Below are positions 23,246 through 34,618 of a DNA stretch of 64,000 nucleotides, one piece after another. The position numbers were made by a program, and so were the translations under genes. Position 1 is the first letter of the stretch. The number at the start of each line of letters is the position of its first letter. The stretch is taken from positions 46,910,843 to 46,974,842 of the forward strand of contig NC_065538.1 of assembly GCF_932294415.1 (NCBI RefSeq), in the 5' to 3' direction. A model generated the notes under the pieces. It searched no databases. It was given only the letters and a program-made list of their open reading frames with translations, and had not been told where the DNA came from. The stretch comes from Quercus robur (lineage: Eukaryota > Streptophyta > Magnoliopsida > Fagales > Fagaceae).

Positions 23246-23680
23246 TGGGTACCCATAATCCCTTGTACGGAACTCTGACTTCCCATACGGGGTAAAGGAG
23301 GGCTCTCCGAAGTACGGCGTCTCTTTATGCTGATAGCCTGGCTTTGTGTTTCCCTGTTGAGTGTAAATCATGGCAGCACCTTGCTAGCGTAAGTCTGGAT
23401 CTGGCAGCATGCAGGTGATCCTAATATGCATGTGACTCTGATAGTTACCGCCTGTGTCCTTATGTTTCAGGCTAAGTGCAACATCTTAAAGCCTGGGCAC
23501 GGCTGTCCAATTGCGATTAGAAGTCCCGCTCTGGGTAATTCTGTCTTGGGTGAGAAGTCCCTAGGGTATGTTATGTGGAGATCACGCCCCACCTCGTCAG
23601 GTGTAAGTGGGAGGCATTTAGGCCTACCACCACCATTTAAAGGGAGTAGCAAGGTACCTATCAGAGTCACATGTCTTCAA
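23246..23680 (+). other. caulimovirid leader after the primer site
   Basis: Non-coding leader, GC-richer than its surroundings. Parts recur at 34072-34170 in the same orientation and at 34190-34600 in inverted orientation. It ends at about 23680 inside the phrase 'cttcaagggaactaat', where it joins the minus-strand polyprotein block through a few shared bases. Confidence 0.65.
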
Positions 23681-24855
23681 GGGAACTAATTTCTTTCAGG
23701 ATTAGGGGTGAGGTGAATCTAAAAACTAGCACATTAATTTTAATTCCTTCATCTGTCATCAAAAGGGAATAAACAAAGCCATAAAGGGATTTCTTAAAAT
23801 AACTTTGGAAGAAAGGTCATTAACAAGGACATTTTCGAAACATATTCCATCATTACATATGTGAACATTAGGTAATTTATAATTAAATATCTGAGTTAAT
23901 CTTTCAGATGATCTTTCATAATACTTTAAAGGTATTAATTTTTCTTGTATACAATTCATGTTATCATCACTTGAGTCTGTCAATGTGACTTCTGTCAAAG
24001 AAAACTCTTTATTAATAATTTCTGTATCCCAAATTAAACTCAAATAATTCTGTCTATCATTATCAATTCTATTATTATTTGAAATATTAATATTTGTAAC
24101 CTCTTTATCTGTAGAAGGATTAGGGGGATTTGTCATTATTATGCTTGTCATAGGAGAATCTGTCAATGGTCTAGGAAAATATTTCAAGTTTGCTATTTCT
24201 GCAATATTTTGTTTATTTATCTCTATGGAATTATCTTTTTTAATTTCTTGTTTTACAATTTTTGCTTCTGTCATTAAGTCTTGTAGAGTTACTTGTTTTA
24301 TATCTACTCCATCTTGTTTCATTTTTGTCTTTTCTTTCTTATCTTTTTCTCCTTTTGCACATTTCTTAGCATGGTGTCCATATTTCCTACAATTAATACA
24401 AGCAATATGTATATCTATAGAATCTTTTAGTTTTATTAAATATTCTTTTTGTCTTTTAAATGATTAGGTAAATTATCTATCAATTTCATTATTATGTCTT
24501 TTTGTTTTCTTTTTCTTTTATTGACTTTAAGTGGGTTGGTTTATTTTAGTTCTTTCTTTTTCTTTACTTGGTCTATCTCTTTTTGCTTAACATCAAACAT
24601 TTCCATTAATTCATTTATTACATCTTTCTCAAATTCTAATTTACTAATTTGTTTAACAATTTTATTATGTCTATCACATTGTTTCTTAGTATGTCCATAT
24701 TGTTTACATTTATGACAAATAATATTTCTGATATGTCTGTTAGTTCTCTCATTATCTGATAACTCAGTATTATTTAAGATTGTTATGTCTCTTTTTCTGT
24801 CTATATCTAAAGGTGAATTTAACATTCTTATCTTTTTAGCTAATTCTGCTAAACC
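23681..24855 (-). pseudogene. caulimovirid polyprotein fragment: zinc knuckles to protease end
   Basis: Read on the minus strand from about 24855 to 23681. A zinc knuckle CHKCKQYGHTKKQC (C-x2-C-x4-H-x4-C) lies at about 24680-24725, and a second knuckle of the same spacing, with CRKYGHH, at about 24365-24400. A disordered Ser/Thr/Asn-rich linker follows. The fragment ends with ILRNPFMALFIPF, which resembles the C-terminal 'GNPF' part of caulimovirid aspartic proteases. Frameshifts separate the pieces. A second, longer copy of the same block lies at 31351-33614 on the same strand. The first knuckle corresponds to the coat-protein region of the family. Confidence 0.65.
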
Positions 24856-24869
24856 ATTATCTTGAGTAT

Positions 24870-25735
24870 ATATAATGAATGAAATATTTACACCTTTTAC
24901 AGAATTTTCAATTGTCTATATAGATGATGTTTTAATATTTTCCAAATCAATTGATGACCATTGGAAACATTTAGATATATTTGTCAAAGTAATTAAAAAC
25001 AATGGATAGTTGTCTCAGCCACTAAGATAAACTTGTTTCAAGATAAAATCAGATTTTTGGGACATAATATTTATAAGGGAACCTTAAGTCCCATTGATAG
25101 AGCCATTCAATTTGCAGATAAATTTTCAGATGAAATAAAAGATAAAAATCAGTTACAAAGATTTCTTGATAGTCTAAATTATGTTTCAGACTATTTTCAA
25201 GGATTAAGAAAAATATGTAGACCCTTATATAAAAGGTTAGAAAAAAATCCTCCTGCATGGACAAACAAACATACTATGATAGTTTGACAGATTAAAAAAT
25301 ATGTTATACTACTCCCTTGTATTGTTATTTCTTCACCCCATGCTTCCAAGATTGTTAAGACAAATGCTTCTGATATAAGCTATGGTGGAATTCTAAAACA
25401 GGTAGCAAAAGATAATGCTAAAGAACAAATTGTTAGATTTCATTCTAGCTCCTGGTCAGCTACCCAACAGAATTACAGAACCATTAAAAAAGAAATTTTA
25501 TCTATTATATTATGTGTTTCAAAATTCCAAAATGATCTTTTTAATCAAAATTTTTTAATCAGGGTTGATTGTAAAAGCGCTAAAGAAGTTTTACAAAAAG
25601 ATGTTCAAAATCTTGTTTCCAAACAAAGTTTTGCTAGATAGCAATCTATTTTAAGTGTTTTTGATTTTGATATTGAATATATTAAAGGAGAAACTAATTC
25701 GATTCCTGATTTTCTAACTCGTGAATTCCTGTAGG
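24870..25735 (+). pseudogene. caulimovirid reverse transcriptase and RNase H, truncated
   Basis: The block starts inside the RT palm domain; the YIDD catalytic motif is at 24917-24928 (VYIDDVLIFS). The RT thumb region (RFLDSLNYVSDYFQGLRKIC) and RNase H follow, with a DAS-type motif altered to NASDISYGGIL near 25360 and the family-typical end IPDFLTREFL near 25705-25734. Stops and frameshifts occur near 25008, 25270 and 25640. The N-terminal half of RT is absent. This enzyme normally copies the pregenomic RNA. The first RNase H Asp appears replaced by Asn. Confidence 0.82.
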
Positions 25736-25739
25736 GAAG

Positions 25740-27035
25740 ATGAATTTCCTTGCAGATAAGAGCAACTCCCCAAAACCCAGAACCAGGCAATCTTATGCTA
25801 CTCCTCCCATTCCTCCTAGCAGATTTCTCCCTTGTCCCTCTTTCACTTCTCCCACTTTCTCTTCGAATAGACCCCAAGAAAGATCCCCATTAACATGTAA
25901 CCCAAACCCCTTTGAACCGCTCTCTCCAAACCCCACTCTAACAACCAAACAGACTTATGCCTCACCCTCAACTCCTCCCTTAAAAACACCATTTAACATT
26001 GTTGCATTTTTCTTTTCCCCTTTTACCCTCTACCTCTCAAGAAGCCCCAGGCCCGAAAGAAGACCACAATATTGAACTCCTAAAAGATTCCTGGAATTTT
26101 ATTCTATGAATTGAACCAGAATTTCAGCACATAACAGATACCCTCTCCCTAGTCAGACAGCTTGTACCCCCAGGATGGGAACACCCTAAGACAGAAACTT
26201 TAAAGACCCAGAAATTTTATGAGTTTATCTTAGTTGATACAGACTCAATCTTGGTAACACATATGCCTTGCTCTCAAGATCCAAACAGAATTGGCTACTC
26301 TAAAGTAGTCATAAAACAGATCCCTACCCCTTCCCAATGGAGAGCATAACCTTGGATTGCTAAGAACTTTTCCCAACCCTTTGACCCTCAGTTTTATAAT
26401 TATTATGATTATATGGAAGTTTGGGATAGTTTCCTTCTACTCCAAAATAATATTTACAGACATACTTGGTTTTTCCGGTTTGATATGTATAGATAGAAAG
26501 ATATGATGATACCAAGATGGTTTATTGAATGGAGGAATTCCTATGGTCCTGAAGTTATGATTCTCCCTTCTGATCACTTAAATGCCTATGAGACTCTCAA
26601 GAAAGAGCCGGAAATACCGCATCTTAAGAACTTCCCACATCTTTTGCAATTCTTTTACAGGTTTCCAGACCTCCCATGAATCATTAGATGGGAATACAAG
26701 ATAGAAAAGCATCCCCAGTATCCTTTTCCCATGCTCACCAAAAAGTTTAAATTAAAGTGGTGGAATAAGTTTAATTTTGATCATATTTGCCAAGAATTAT
26801 AGAAAAAGACCTCTTCTTCCAAGACAGAAAGTTCTAATTTCCTTTTAGAGAAAAGCCAAGTCCAGTGTCAGCTTGCCTTCGTCTCAGACAGAAAACAGCT
26901 TAAGAAATAGCTCCTTGAAGCTACATCACAAATTTCAGATGATGAAGATGGCACAATAATGGAACCCTCCTCTTCAAATTATAGGACTCACCCAGAAGCA
27001 TTTCAAGATTCTTGATCCCTATGACATATGACAAA
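25740..27035 (+). pseudogene. caulimovirid ORF downstream of RNase H, decayed
   Basis: The start ATG 25740 lies just after the RNase H stop, the place of the second ORF in two-ORF caulimovirids. The first 100 residues are Pro- and Ser-rich (MNFLADKSNSPKPRTRQSY). The downstream text, about 26095-27015, is rich in Trp, Tyr and Phe (DPQFYNYYDYMEVWDSFLL) and is cut by several stops and at least one frameshift. I know of no enzymatic function for it. It is followed within 20 bp by the TRIM insertion and then by the second promoter-region copy. Confidence 0.6.
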
Positions 27036-27051
27036 AAAAATAGAATGATAG

Positions 27052-27699
27052 TGTAACGACCCAAGGAAAAGCGCTAGCCACATCTGCGCTATACCTCAAA
27101 AGGACTAGTCACAATTGAAGCTCCTTGCAATTGTTAATAAAGCCCAGTTTAACTCAGTAAATACCCGATGTGTGACTCATCACATACCCACACACATCAC
27201 ACAATCAATCAATTTGGGGCATCACAATCTCCCCCACTTAAATCCCTAACGTCCTCGTTAGGGCCCACTTTGTGGGGTAGTGTCTCTGAGCCCACACGGG
27301 ATTACCGGGCCGGCTCTGATACCAACACTGTCACGACCCAAATCCATAGAACATGAATTTAGATGCATGACCAACCTACTAAACTTATATAACTCCATAA
27401 ACAATTATCAAACCCATAAAATACCCAATGATTATCCAATGATTCAAGCCTACTCTTCCACATCCTATACAAAAACATCAAAAGTCCTAATTGTCTACAG
27501 AATCATAACCTGGCTCTGATACCATATGTAACGACCCAAGGAAAAGCGCTAGCCACATCTGCGCTATACCTCAAAAGGACTAGTCACAATTGAGGCTCCT
27601 TGCAGTTGTTAATAAAGCCCAGTTTAACCCAGTAAATACCCGATGTGGGGCTCATCACACACCCACACACATCACATAATCAATCAATTTGGGGCATCA
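27052..27699 (-). mobile_element. TRIM retrotransposon, complete, 648 bp
   Basis: Two 173-bp direct repeats, 27052-27224 and 27527-27699, differ at about seven positions. On the minus strand the LTR begins TGATGCCCC and ends CGTTACA. Two bases after the 5' LTR (27527-27699) comes the primer site TGGTATCAGAGCCAGGTT (27507-27524), complementary to initiator tRNA-Met. A polypurine tract AAGTGGGGGAGA precedes the 3' LTR (27225-27240). GATAG lies at 27047-27051 and again at 27702-27706, a likely TSD displaced by two bases. The internal part is about 300 bp and non-coding, so mobilisation would depend on another element. It inserted into the viral cluster and is younger than it. Confidence 0.9.
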
Positions 27700-28388
27700 T
27701 AGATAGCCTTCAAGGACAATTATGACAGACTACTATCTAGACGGATCCAGAAAGATCAGACAGATATTCTTGACAGAATACTATTCAATTGCACGTGTCA
27801 GACATATTATCCAAACAGATCTAGAAAGATCAGATAGATATTCCTGACAGAACACTATTCATTGCATGCAACAGAGAGTATCTTGACAGATTCTGATTCT
27901 CAGAATATATGGTTCTATAAGTTCCTACCGACAGTTTAACTTGAGTTAACTTTACCTACTCAGGTTAATTTATCATGGTTAACTGCATCTATAAAAGAAA
28001 TGGACTACGAAGACAGAGGACGGCTTTTGAAGTTCCAAGTTTTAGAAGCCTTTAGAAAAGTCTTTGTAATAGCCTTCCCTCTCCTCTCCCTCAGAAAGAC
28101 TTCCCCTCTTGTAATCTTGTAACCTTTCTCTTCAGATAGTTTTATTTTGTAATATTGTAACTCTTTAGACAGTGTTTTATTTTCAAGCTTGTATCAAAGA
28201 CAGCAGTTTTCAGTTTTAATCAAAGACATGAGTCTTTATTCAAGTAAGGTTTTACTAGTTTCTGTTTTCATATTCCATATTCCGTTTTAACCTTATTTTG
28301 AATATATCTATTTTGCTATTTTCTTCTTTATCATCTATTTTATCATTGTCTATGCTTCCATATTATTTCCGTGCTCTCTTCTGGGTAG
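27700..28388 (+). promoter_or_regulatory. caulimovirid intergenic/promoter region, copy 2
   Basis: Diverged copy of 22371-23234, with a TATA box CTATAAAAGA at 27989-27998 and the same leader text down to 'gtgctctcttctgggtag'. It stops just before the primer site and joins a minus-strand copy head to head at about 28388-28395. It follows the RT/RNase H block and its downstream ORF, whereas copy 1 follows a different ORF. Confidence 0.75.
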
Positions 28389-29251
28389 TCATTGTCTCTA
28401 ATACCATAACATACCCAAGAGAGAGCACAACAGTAATATGGAAGCATAAACAATGATAAAATAGATGATAAAGAAGAAAATAGCAAAATAGATATATTCA
28501 AAATAAGGTTAAAACGGAATATGGAATATGAAAACTGAAACAAATAAAATCTTACTTGAATAAAAACTTCTATCTTTGATAAAACTTGAAAAAAAACTTC
28601 TGTCTTTGATACAGGCTTTGAAAATAAAACTGTCTGAAGAGTTACAAGATTACAAAATAAAACTGTCTAAAAGGTTACAAGATTGTTTGTCTGAAGGGAA
28701 GGGTTACAAGATTACAAAAGAGGAAAGGTTACAAAAGTCTTTCTAAGAGAGAGAGGGCTATCTTCTTTTTGAGAGTTGGACCTTAGTTTTGAACCTAGAA
28801 CTTAAACCAGAGAATTGGAACCTTAGAATTGGAACCTGTCTTCTGTCTTCAAAGTCTGTCTATTTATAGATGAAGTGAACCATAGTAAGTCTTCAAAAGT
28901 AACCTGAGTTAGTAAAGTTAACTCAAGTTAGTCTATTAGTGGAAGCTTGAAGAATATTACTATTGATGAGCAATAGTCTATCTAGGAATCTGTCAAGTCT
29001 CTTTTTACATATGCTAGTAAACAATAGACGCATGCTAGTAAATAGTAATGATTTATGAACATCTACCTATGTTCGTTTGGACTACCTTGGATTTGACTGG
29101 AAGCTATTCACGCATGCTGGTAATAGTAATCTGTCTTGGTCAATAGTGTTCTGTCGTTGGTGAATAGTGATTTGTCGTTGGTGAATAGTAGACTGTCACA
29201 GTTGTCTATCTGGAAGAGCATTCTGTCTTGCTTGGCATATCTGTCTGTCTG
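28389..29251 (-). promoter_or_regulatory. caulimovirid intergenic/promoter region, copy 3 (inverted)
   Basis: Reverse-orientation copy, closer to copy 1 than to copy 2. The primer site has one mismatch (28396-28406) and the TATA box reads at 28861-28869 on the minus strand. The 'caatagtgttctgtc' and 'gaatagtgatttgtcg' repeats upstream of it match the repeat cluster of copy 1. It serves the ORF at 29252-30646, which lies upstream of it on the same strand. Confidence 0.75.
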
Positions 29252-30646
29252 TCAATCTGTATCTGCGTAGTTATCATAATCTAATGGATCAGAGTTATCC
29301 TCATACTGCTCATGCTCATGGACTACTCCATAATTGCTACATAGCACGTAGTATGAAATAGGAAGATAAATAGGGACACGATCCTTTGCCGTCATCATTC
29401 TAGGATCCTTAGTAATCTTTCTTTTTCCAAAAAGCCTTCTTGCTAAAGGTCTTGGACCATATATGGCTATCCTGTTGGTGTAGCCATATAAGTGGAAGCC
29501 TCTGTCTAATTCTTTCTATATTTCATAAATCTTGTTACTCATGAAATTAGACCATTCTTGAGCCAAGGTGTCTGGATCATCAAGTGATAAATAAGTATCT
29601 CCAATATACCAATTGTATTCGAGGATACACCCCCAATCATGGATAAGGACCAAAATGTGTACTGGCCGTGCTTCAATATAATAGCTAGTGTCCCAAGTTG
29701 GGAGAGTGCTCCAGATAGTAATCTTCATATAATTAAGTCCTCCAATCTGTGCAGCAACTTCTTGGATGACTTTGGGAAATAAACTAATCTGAATTCCAGA
29801 AGTTATGATTAATTTGCTAATAAACCCTGCTTCTAGCATTTAAGATAACCATAAAGGATCACAAATTACTAGATCTTCTATCTCTGTGTTGATAAGTAAT
29901 CCCGGATAGGGATTGTATTTGTCAAAAGTTCCTTCATAAACTCTGTCTGCTTCTCCAAAGCTCTCATACCATGTAGCTTTATGAGATAGCCATACGTCGT
30001 CTATCATGTCTTTTGTTCTAATAAATGCCGTAGAGACTAAAACTTTTAAAAGATGCATCCATCTGTTGTAAGAACTTGTTATGGCTTTATGGGTTAGTAT
30101 ATTCTGTTGGATTTTAAGGGTTAGGGTTCTAATGGCAAGTCTCATCTTTTGCTGAATCTTAGGGTGGTGCTTTGAAAAGCTTGTTCCCATAAGATAGCTT
30201 TTTGGAGACTGTGATTCTATCTTTGTGGAGCTTGAATCTCCATCCTCCTTGCCAGGGAGTTGACAACCAGATGCTTTAATGAATGCATTGGTGCTAACAA
30301 GATGTAATTCCAAAGCCTTAAGGGTCTTTTGGAATAAGGGTTTCTGTCTGAGGGTGAAGGCTGCTTGTAAATTATCAAGAAGTAATTTAATATGAAGGGG
30401 AAGATCTGTAAATTCTCCGTCTCAAAAAATGAGGTCAGTGTGAAGCACTTCTTGCAGAATTTCACTTTTTTCACCACATGAATACATTGCCTCTACTAGC
30501 AAGGTATCCTGAATGGATATTGTCTCCATCGAGACGCCTTCATGCCTAGCCGAAATCCTTACCGAAGGCTTTCAGAATTGTTTAGGTTGCACCACTGGTG
30601 CTTTGCCCTTTCCTTTCATGTCTGCCTGGGAGGTTCTTTTACTCAT
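29252..30646 (-). pseudogene. caulimovirid ORF upstream of the promoter region, copy 2
   Basis: Second and more complete copy of the ORF at 21158-22358; start ATG at 30644-30646, stop at 29252-29254, about 465 codons. It has an early break near 30590, a stop near 30420 and a TAA at about 29840, where copy 1 has a sense codon. It retains about 194 bp that copy 1 has lost (text GEADRVYEGTFDKYNPYPG). No domain is recognised. Each copy keeps some sense codons where the other has stops, so the two lesion sets arose separately. Confidence 0.65.
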
Positions 30647-30839
30647 AGTAGTCTGCAATTGGGCTTTTAGAGAAGGATTATGTCTTGAAATATTATTTTG
30701 AGAATAAACATTTTCATACAAAGCTTCTTTCAAATTCATTTTTAAAATCCTTTCACTCTTTCCATGAAGTTTCTTTAAAATGCTTTATAAGAAAATCATT
30801 TTTAAAATTTAAAGTATATATAATAAAACAAACTTTTTC

Positions 30840-33614
30840 CTATACACTTTTGTGCTCTTGCTGAGTAGTAGTGGTATTAGAGTAGTCATGATGAAATATG
30901 TCAGAGTGAGTAGAATTCAAAATTTTTTCAAAATCTGCCATGATTCTATATATCTCATTCTGTGAGAATATATGAAATAAAGTTTCTCCATAAAGTCTTT
31001 CATCAACTATTGTAATAGTCTGGGGAAAATCTGTCAAAAGCTTATGATTAACTTTTCTTGTGAAGAGATTAAATCTATCTTTGTTCGAGAAATTACCACA
31101 ATTAATGTTTTCTTTAATGATCAATAAAGGAGAATCTGTCAAGGCTTCTTTTATTACAAAATCTGTTATATGAGTATTTGAGGATACTATTAAGGGTGTA
31201 AGTATATCCTTTATTATAATTTTGTTTGGTACAGCTGTCAGACTATCAGTCCATTCATATTGACTAGAAGAGATTATAAGCATAGTTCCATTTTTTGTCT
31301 CTTTTCCATCAGATTCTTTTTCACAAGGTGTTTGGACTATATGTCGGTGCCTATGCAAAAAAAGCAATGGGAGAATAAGAACAAATCTCTGTTTCTATAT
31401 CTTGTTTAGATTTCTTTATATCCTTTTCTATCAATTGGCCATCTAGTAATATTTCTATCTTTAAAGATGACAAACTTCTTTCAGTTCCATAGATTCTCTC
31501 ATTGTTAGTATCTTTTAAGATTGTGACATTATCAAGGGAACTAATTTCTTTCAGGATTAGGGGTGTGGTGAATCTAAAAACTAGCACATTAATTTTAATT
31601 CCTTCATCTGTCATCAAAAGGGAATAAAACAAAGGCATAAAGGGATTTCTTAAAATAACTTTGGAAAAAAGGTCTTTAACAATGACAGTTTCAAAACATA
31701 TTCCATCGTTACATATGTGAACATTAGGTAATTTATAATTAAATATCTAAGTTAATCTTTCAGATGATCTTTCATAATACTTTAAAGGTATTAATCTTTC
31801 TTGTATACAATTCATGTTATTATCACTTGAGTCTGTCAATGTGACTTCTGTCAAAGAAAACTCTTTATTAATAATTTATGATCCCAAATTAAACTCAAAT
31901 AATTCTGTCTATTGTTATCAATTCTATTATTATTTGAAATATTAATATCTGTAACCTCTTTATCTGTAGGAGGATCTGGGGGATCTGTCATTATTATGCC
32001 TGTTATAGGAGAATCTGTCAATGGTCTAGGAAAATATTTCAAGTTTGCTATTTCTGCAATATTTTGTTTATTTATCTCTATGGAATTAATTTTTTAATTT
32101 CTTTAATTTCTTATTTTACTATTTTTGCTTCTGTCAATAAATTCTTGTAGAGTTACTGGTTTATATATCTACTCCATCTTGTTTCATTTTTGTCTTTTCT
32201 TTCTTATCTTTTTTTCCTTTCGCACATTCCGTAGCATGGTGTCCATATTTCCTACACTTAACACAAGCAATAGGTATATCTATAGAATCTTTTAGTTTTA
32301 TTAAATATACTTTTTTGTCTTTCAAATGATTAGGTAAATTATCTATCAATTTCATTATTATGTCTTTTTGTTTTCTTTTTCTTTTATTGACTTTAAGTGG
32401 GTTGGTTGATTTTTGTTCTTTCTTTTTCTTTACTTGATCTATCTCTTTTTGCTTAACATCAAACATTTCCATTAATTCATTATTACATCTTTCTCAAATT
32501 CTAATTTACTAATTTGTTTAACAATTTTTATTATGTATATCACATTGTTTCTTAGTATGTCCATATTGTTTACATTTATGACAAATAGTATTTCAATATG
32601 TCTGTCAGTTCTTTCATTATCTGATAACTCAGTATTATTTAAGACTATATGTATCTCTTTTCTGTCTATATCTAATGGTGAATTTAACATTCTTATCTTT
32701 TTAGCTAATCTGCTAAACCATATATCATGGATCTTTCAATTGATTTTAGTTTCTCATCAATTTTTTCTTTCAAACTATAATTATTTCTAGGACTATTATT
32801 TATCCTTTCTTTGTTGACTAGACTATCATCTTCTTTCTCTTTCCTTATCATGTTTCTTTCTTTCACTATGTCTTTTTCTATATCTAACTCTTTACGTAGA
32901 GTTATGAATGAGTTAGCAAGAATACTATTATCTTGTTGTCTTTCTATCCTTCTTTCTTTGTCTTCATCAATTATATCTATCTTCTTCTTTTGTATTATAG
33001 CACCAGGATTCTTTTGTATTGTTTCTATTATGTCTTCTTTCCTATTATTATTTTCTTGTCTTTCTATTGAACTTCTTACTTTTACTACGTCTATCATCTT
33101 TTGCATCTCTTGATTGTAGTCTTTTCTTTCATCAAAGTTTTTCTTATTGTTTTCTTTATATTGCATTATTTCTATAAAGCTATTTTGTTTCTTTTTTGTC
33201 GGAATTGTTTTTAATTCTCTATTATCTTTTCTACTTCTATTTATATGCCAGTTTTCTATTACATTATTCCTTTCATTATGCCAATTAGCTATCATGGTCT
33301 TTTGTTAAAGGTGATCTATGATTTGGTTCAAATTCTCTTTCAGAATTTAAAGCTTTTAATTTTTCATAGAGGTTCGAAAAACTATCATTTTTCCTTTTTG
33401 CTGCAATGGATCTTTCAATATTTTCTAAAGATTCTAATTTTTTATTAATTATGTCTAAAAAATTACTATTGTGTCTATTAGTCTGTCGGTTGATTTTATC
33501 TTCTGTTAATGTAGTCCAGTTATTTGTGTTATTCCAATTATTTGTGTTATTATTATAGTTATAATTATAATCATCCATATCACTGTCGAAATCAGAGTCT
33601 GTTTCATAATCCAT
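30840..33614 (-). pseudogene. caulimovirid polyprotein fragment: acidic N-terminus to protease end, plus fused segment
   Basis: Read on the minus strand from 33614. The N-terminus is acidic and Asn/Tyr-rich (MDYETDSDFDSDMDDYNY). A long Lys/Glu/Ile-rich region with coiled-coil character follows (33295-32705), then two C-x2-C-x4-H-x4-C knuckles, the first damaged, near 32560 and 32250. A disordered linker comes next, then the protease-end text near 31640. After a short piece resembling the protease-RT boundary (near 31375) the text changes: no RT follows, and 31300-30840 encodes an unrecognised Thr/Ile-rich segment. Several frameshifts and stops break it. This order differs from the usual protease-RT-RNase H arrangement. 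Confidence 0.65.
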
Positions 33615-33720
33615 ATTACCATTTAATCAATTATTGTCTATATCTCTCATGCTATATCCTTCATCATAATCTATATCATCATAGTCTATGTTTCAAATTA
33701 GTGTTTGCCTAACCTAAGTG

Positions 33721-34618
33721 TGAACTAGCAAACAATTGATGAAATGATAAACGTATTTATTCTATTTCTAGGCAATTAATAATTACTGGCGGAAGTATTA
33801 CTAACCACTAGTATCCTTGCTATCGGGACCACCTTCTCGGGAAACTCCATTGCGAGACCACCCAAACACATGCCTGTCCGTCGACTAACAAAAAACGGGC
33901 TGACCAACGTGAAACTATGGTTTGCCAACGAGTCTTGAGGCTAACCAACACTAACAAGGAGCAAGTATTGGCTATATAGTAATATATGTTCCTAGTAACT
34001 TCTTAATTGCAAAAAAATAAAACTCATACATCTACCATCCATGGCTTTAATACCAAAACATATCCAGTGGAGATCACGCCCCACCTCGTCAGGTGTAAGT
34101 GGGAGGCATTTAGACCTACCACCACCTTTTAAAAGGAGTAGCAAGGTACCTATCAAAGTCATGTGTCTTTATGCACCCTAGATGTGTCGCACCTGCTTAT
34201 TGTTGCGCCATCACACCTACCTTTTTGCTGCCAGATTTGGACTTACGCTAGCAAGGTGCTGGCACGGCTTACACTCAACAGGGAAACATAAAGCTTGGCT
34301 GTCAGCATGAAGAGATGCTGTACGGCGGAAAGCCCTCCTTTACCCTCGTATGGGAAGTGAGAGTTCTGTACAAGGGATTATAGGTCTCCGCTCTGATACC
34401 ATAACATACCCAAGGGACTTTTCACCTAAGGCAGAATTACTCAGAACAGGACTTCTCACTGTAGCTGGACAACCCTACCCAGGCTTTTGGACATTGTACT
34501 TAGCCTGAAACATAGGGACACGGGCGGTATCTATCAGAGTCACATGCGTATCGAGATCACCTACATGCTGCCAGATTCGGACTTACGCCACCGGGGCCCA
34601 CGCATGCCGTACGACGGA
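33721..34618. other. shuffled caulimovirid leader pieces
   Basis: 34072-34170 repeats 23570-23680 in the same orientation; 34244-34412 is the inverse of 23222-23405 and includes primer site 34391-34401; 34413-34600 is the inverse of 23400-23570. The join near 34403-34415 lies in 'ataacataccc', a phrase present at both parent sites, so it may have formed through that homology. 33721-34071 has no clear partner elsewhere in the window. No coding sequence is visible. Confidence 0.65.

Larger units (their letters stand above)
20797..34618. mobile_element. endogenous caulimovirid (pararetrovirus) cluster, rearranged
   Basis: This is an integrated plant DNA pararetrovirus, an old copy with many breaks. 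Diagnostic parts are an RT YIDD motif with RNase H, two zinc knuckles, protease-like C-terminal text, a TATA-driven intergenic region repeated three times, and initiator-tRNA-Met primer sites (TGGTATCAGAG). Blocks lie on both strands: plus 20797-23680, minus 23680-24855, plus 24870-28388 and minus 28389-33720, followed by shuffled leader pieces at 34072-34600. The family is Caulimoviridae; I favour the florendovirus/petuvirus side by overall text, but that assignment is inference. There is no LTR and no integrase, which separates it from retrotransposons. Confidence 0.85.

Noticed and set aside
23229..23260. A tRNA-Met gene or LTR retrotransposon start
   Set aside because: Only 11 bases match the tRNA 3' end, no LTRs or integrase flank it, and the context is a pararetrovirus leader.
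24141..24715. Plus-strand Phe/Ser/Leu-rich frames resembling membrane proteins
   Set aside because: They are the complement of the viral polyprotein fragment, which has zinc-knuckle motifs on the minus strand. The same applies to plus-strand frames at 32533-33113.
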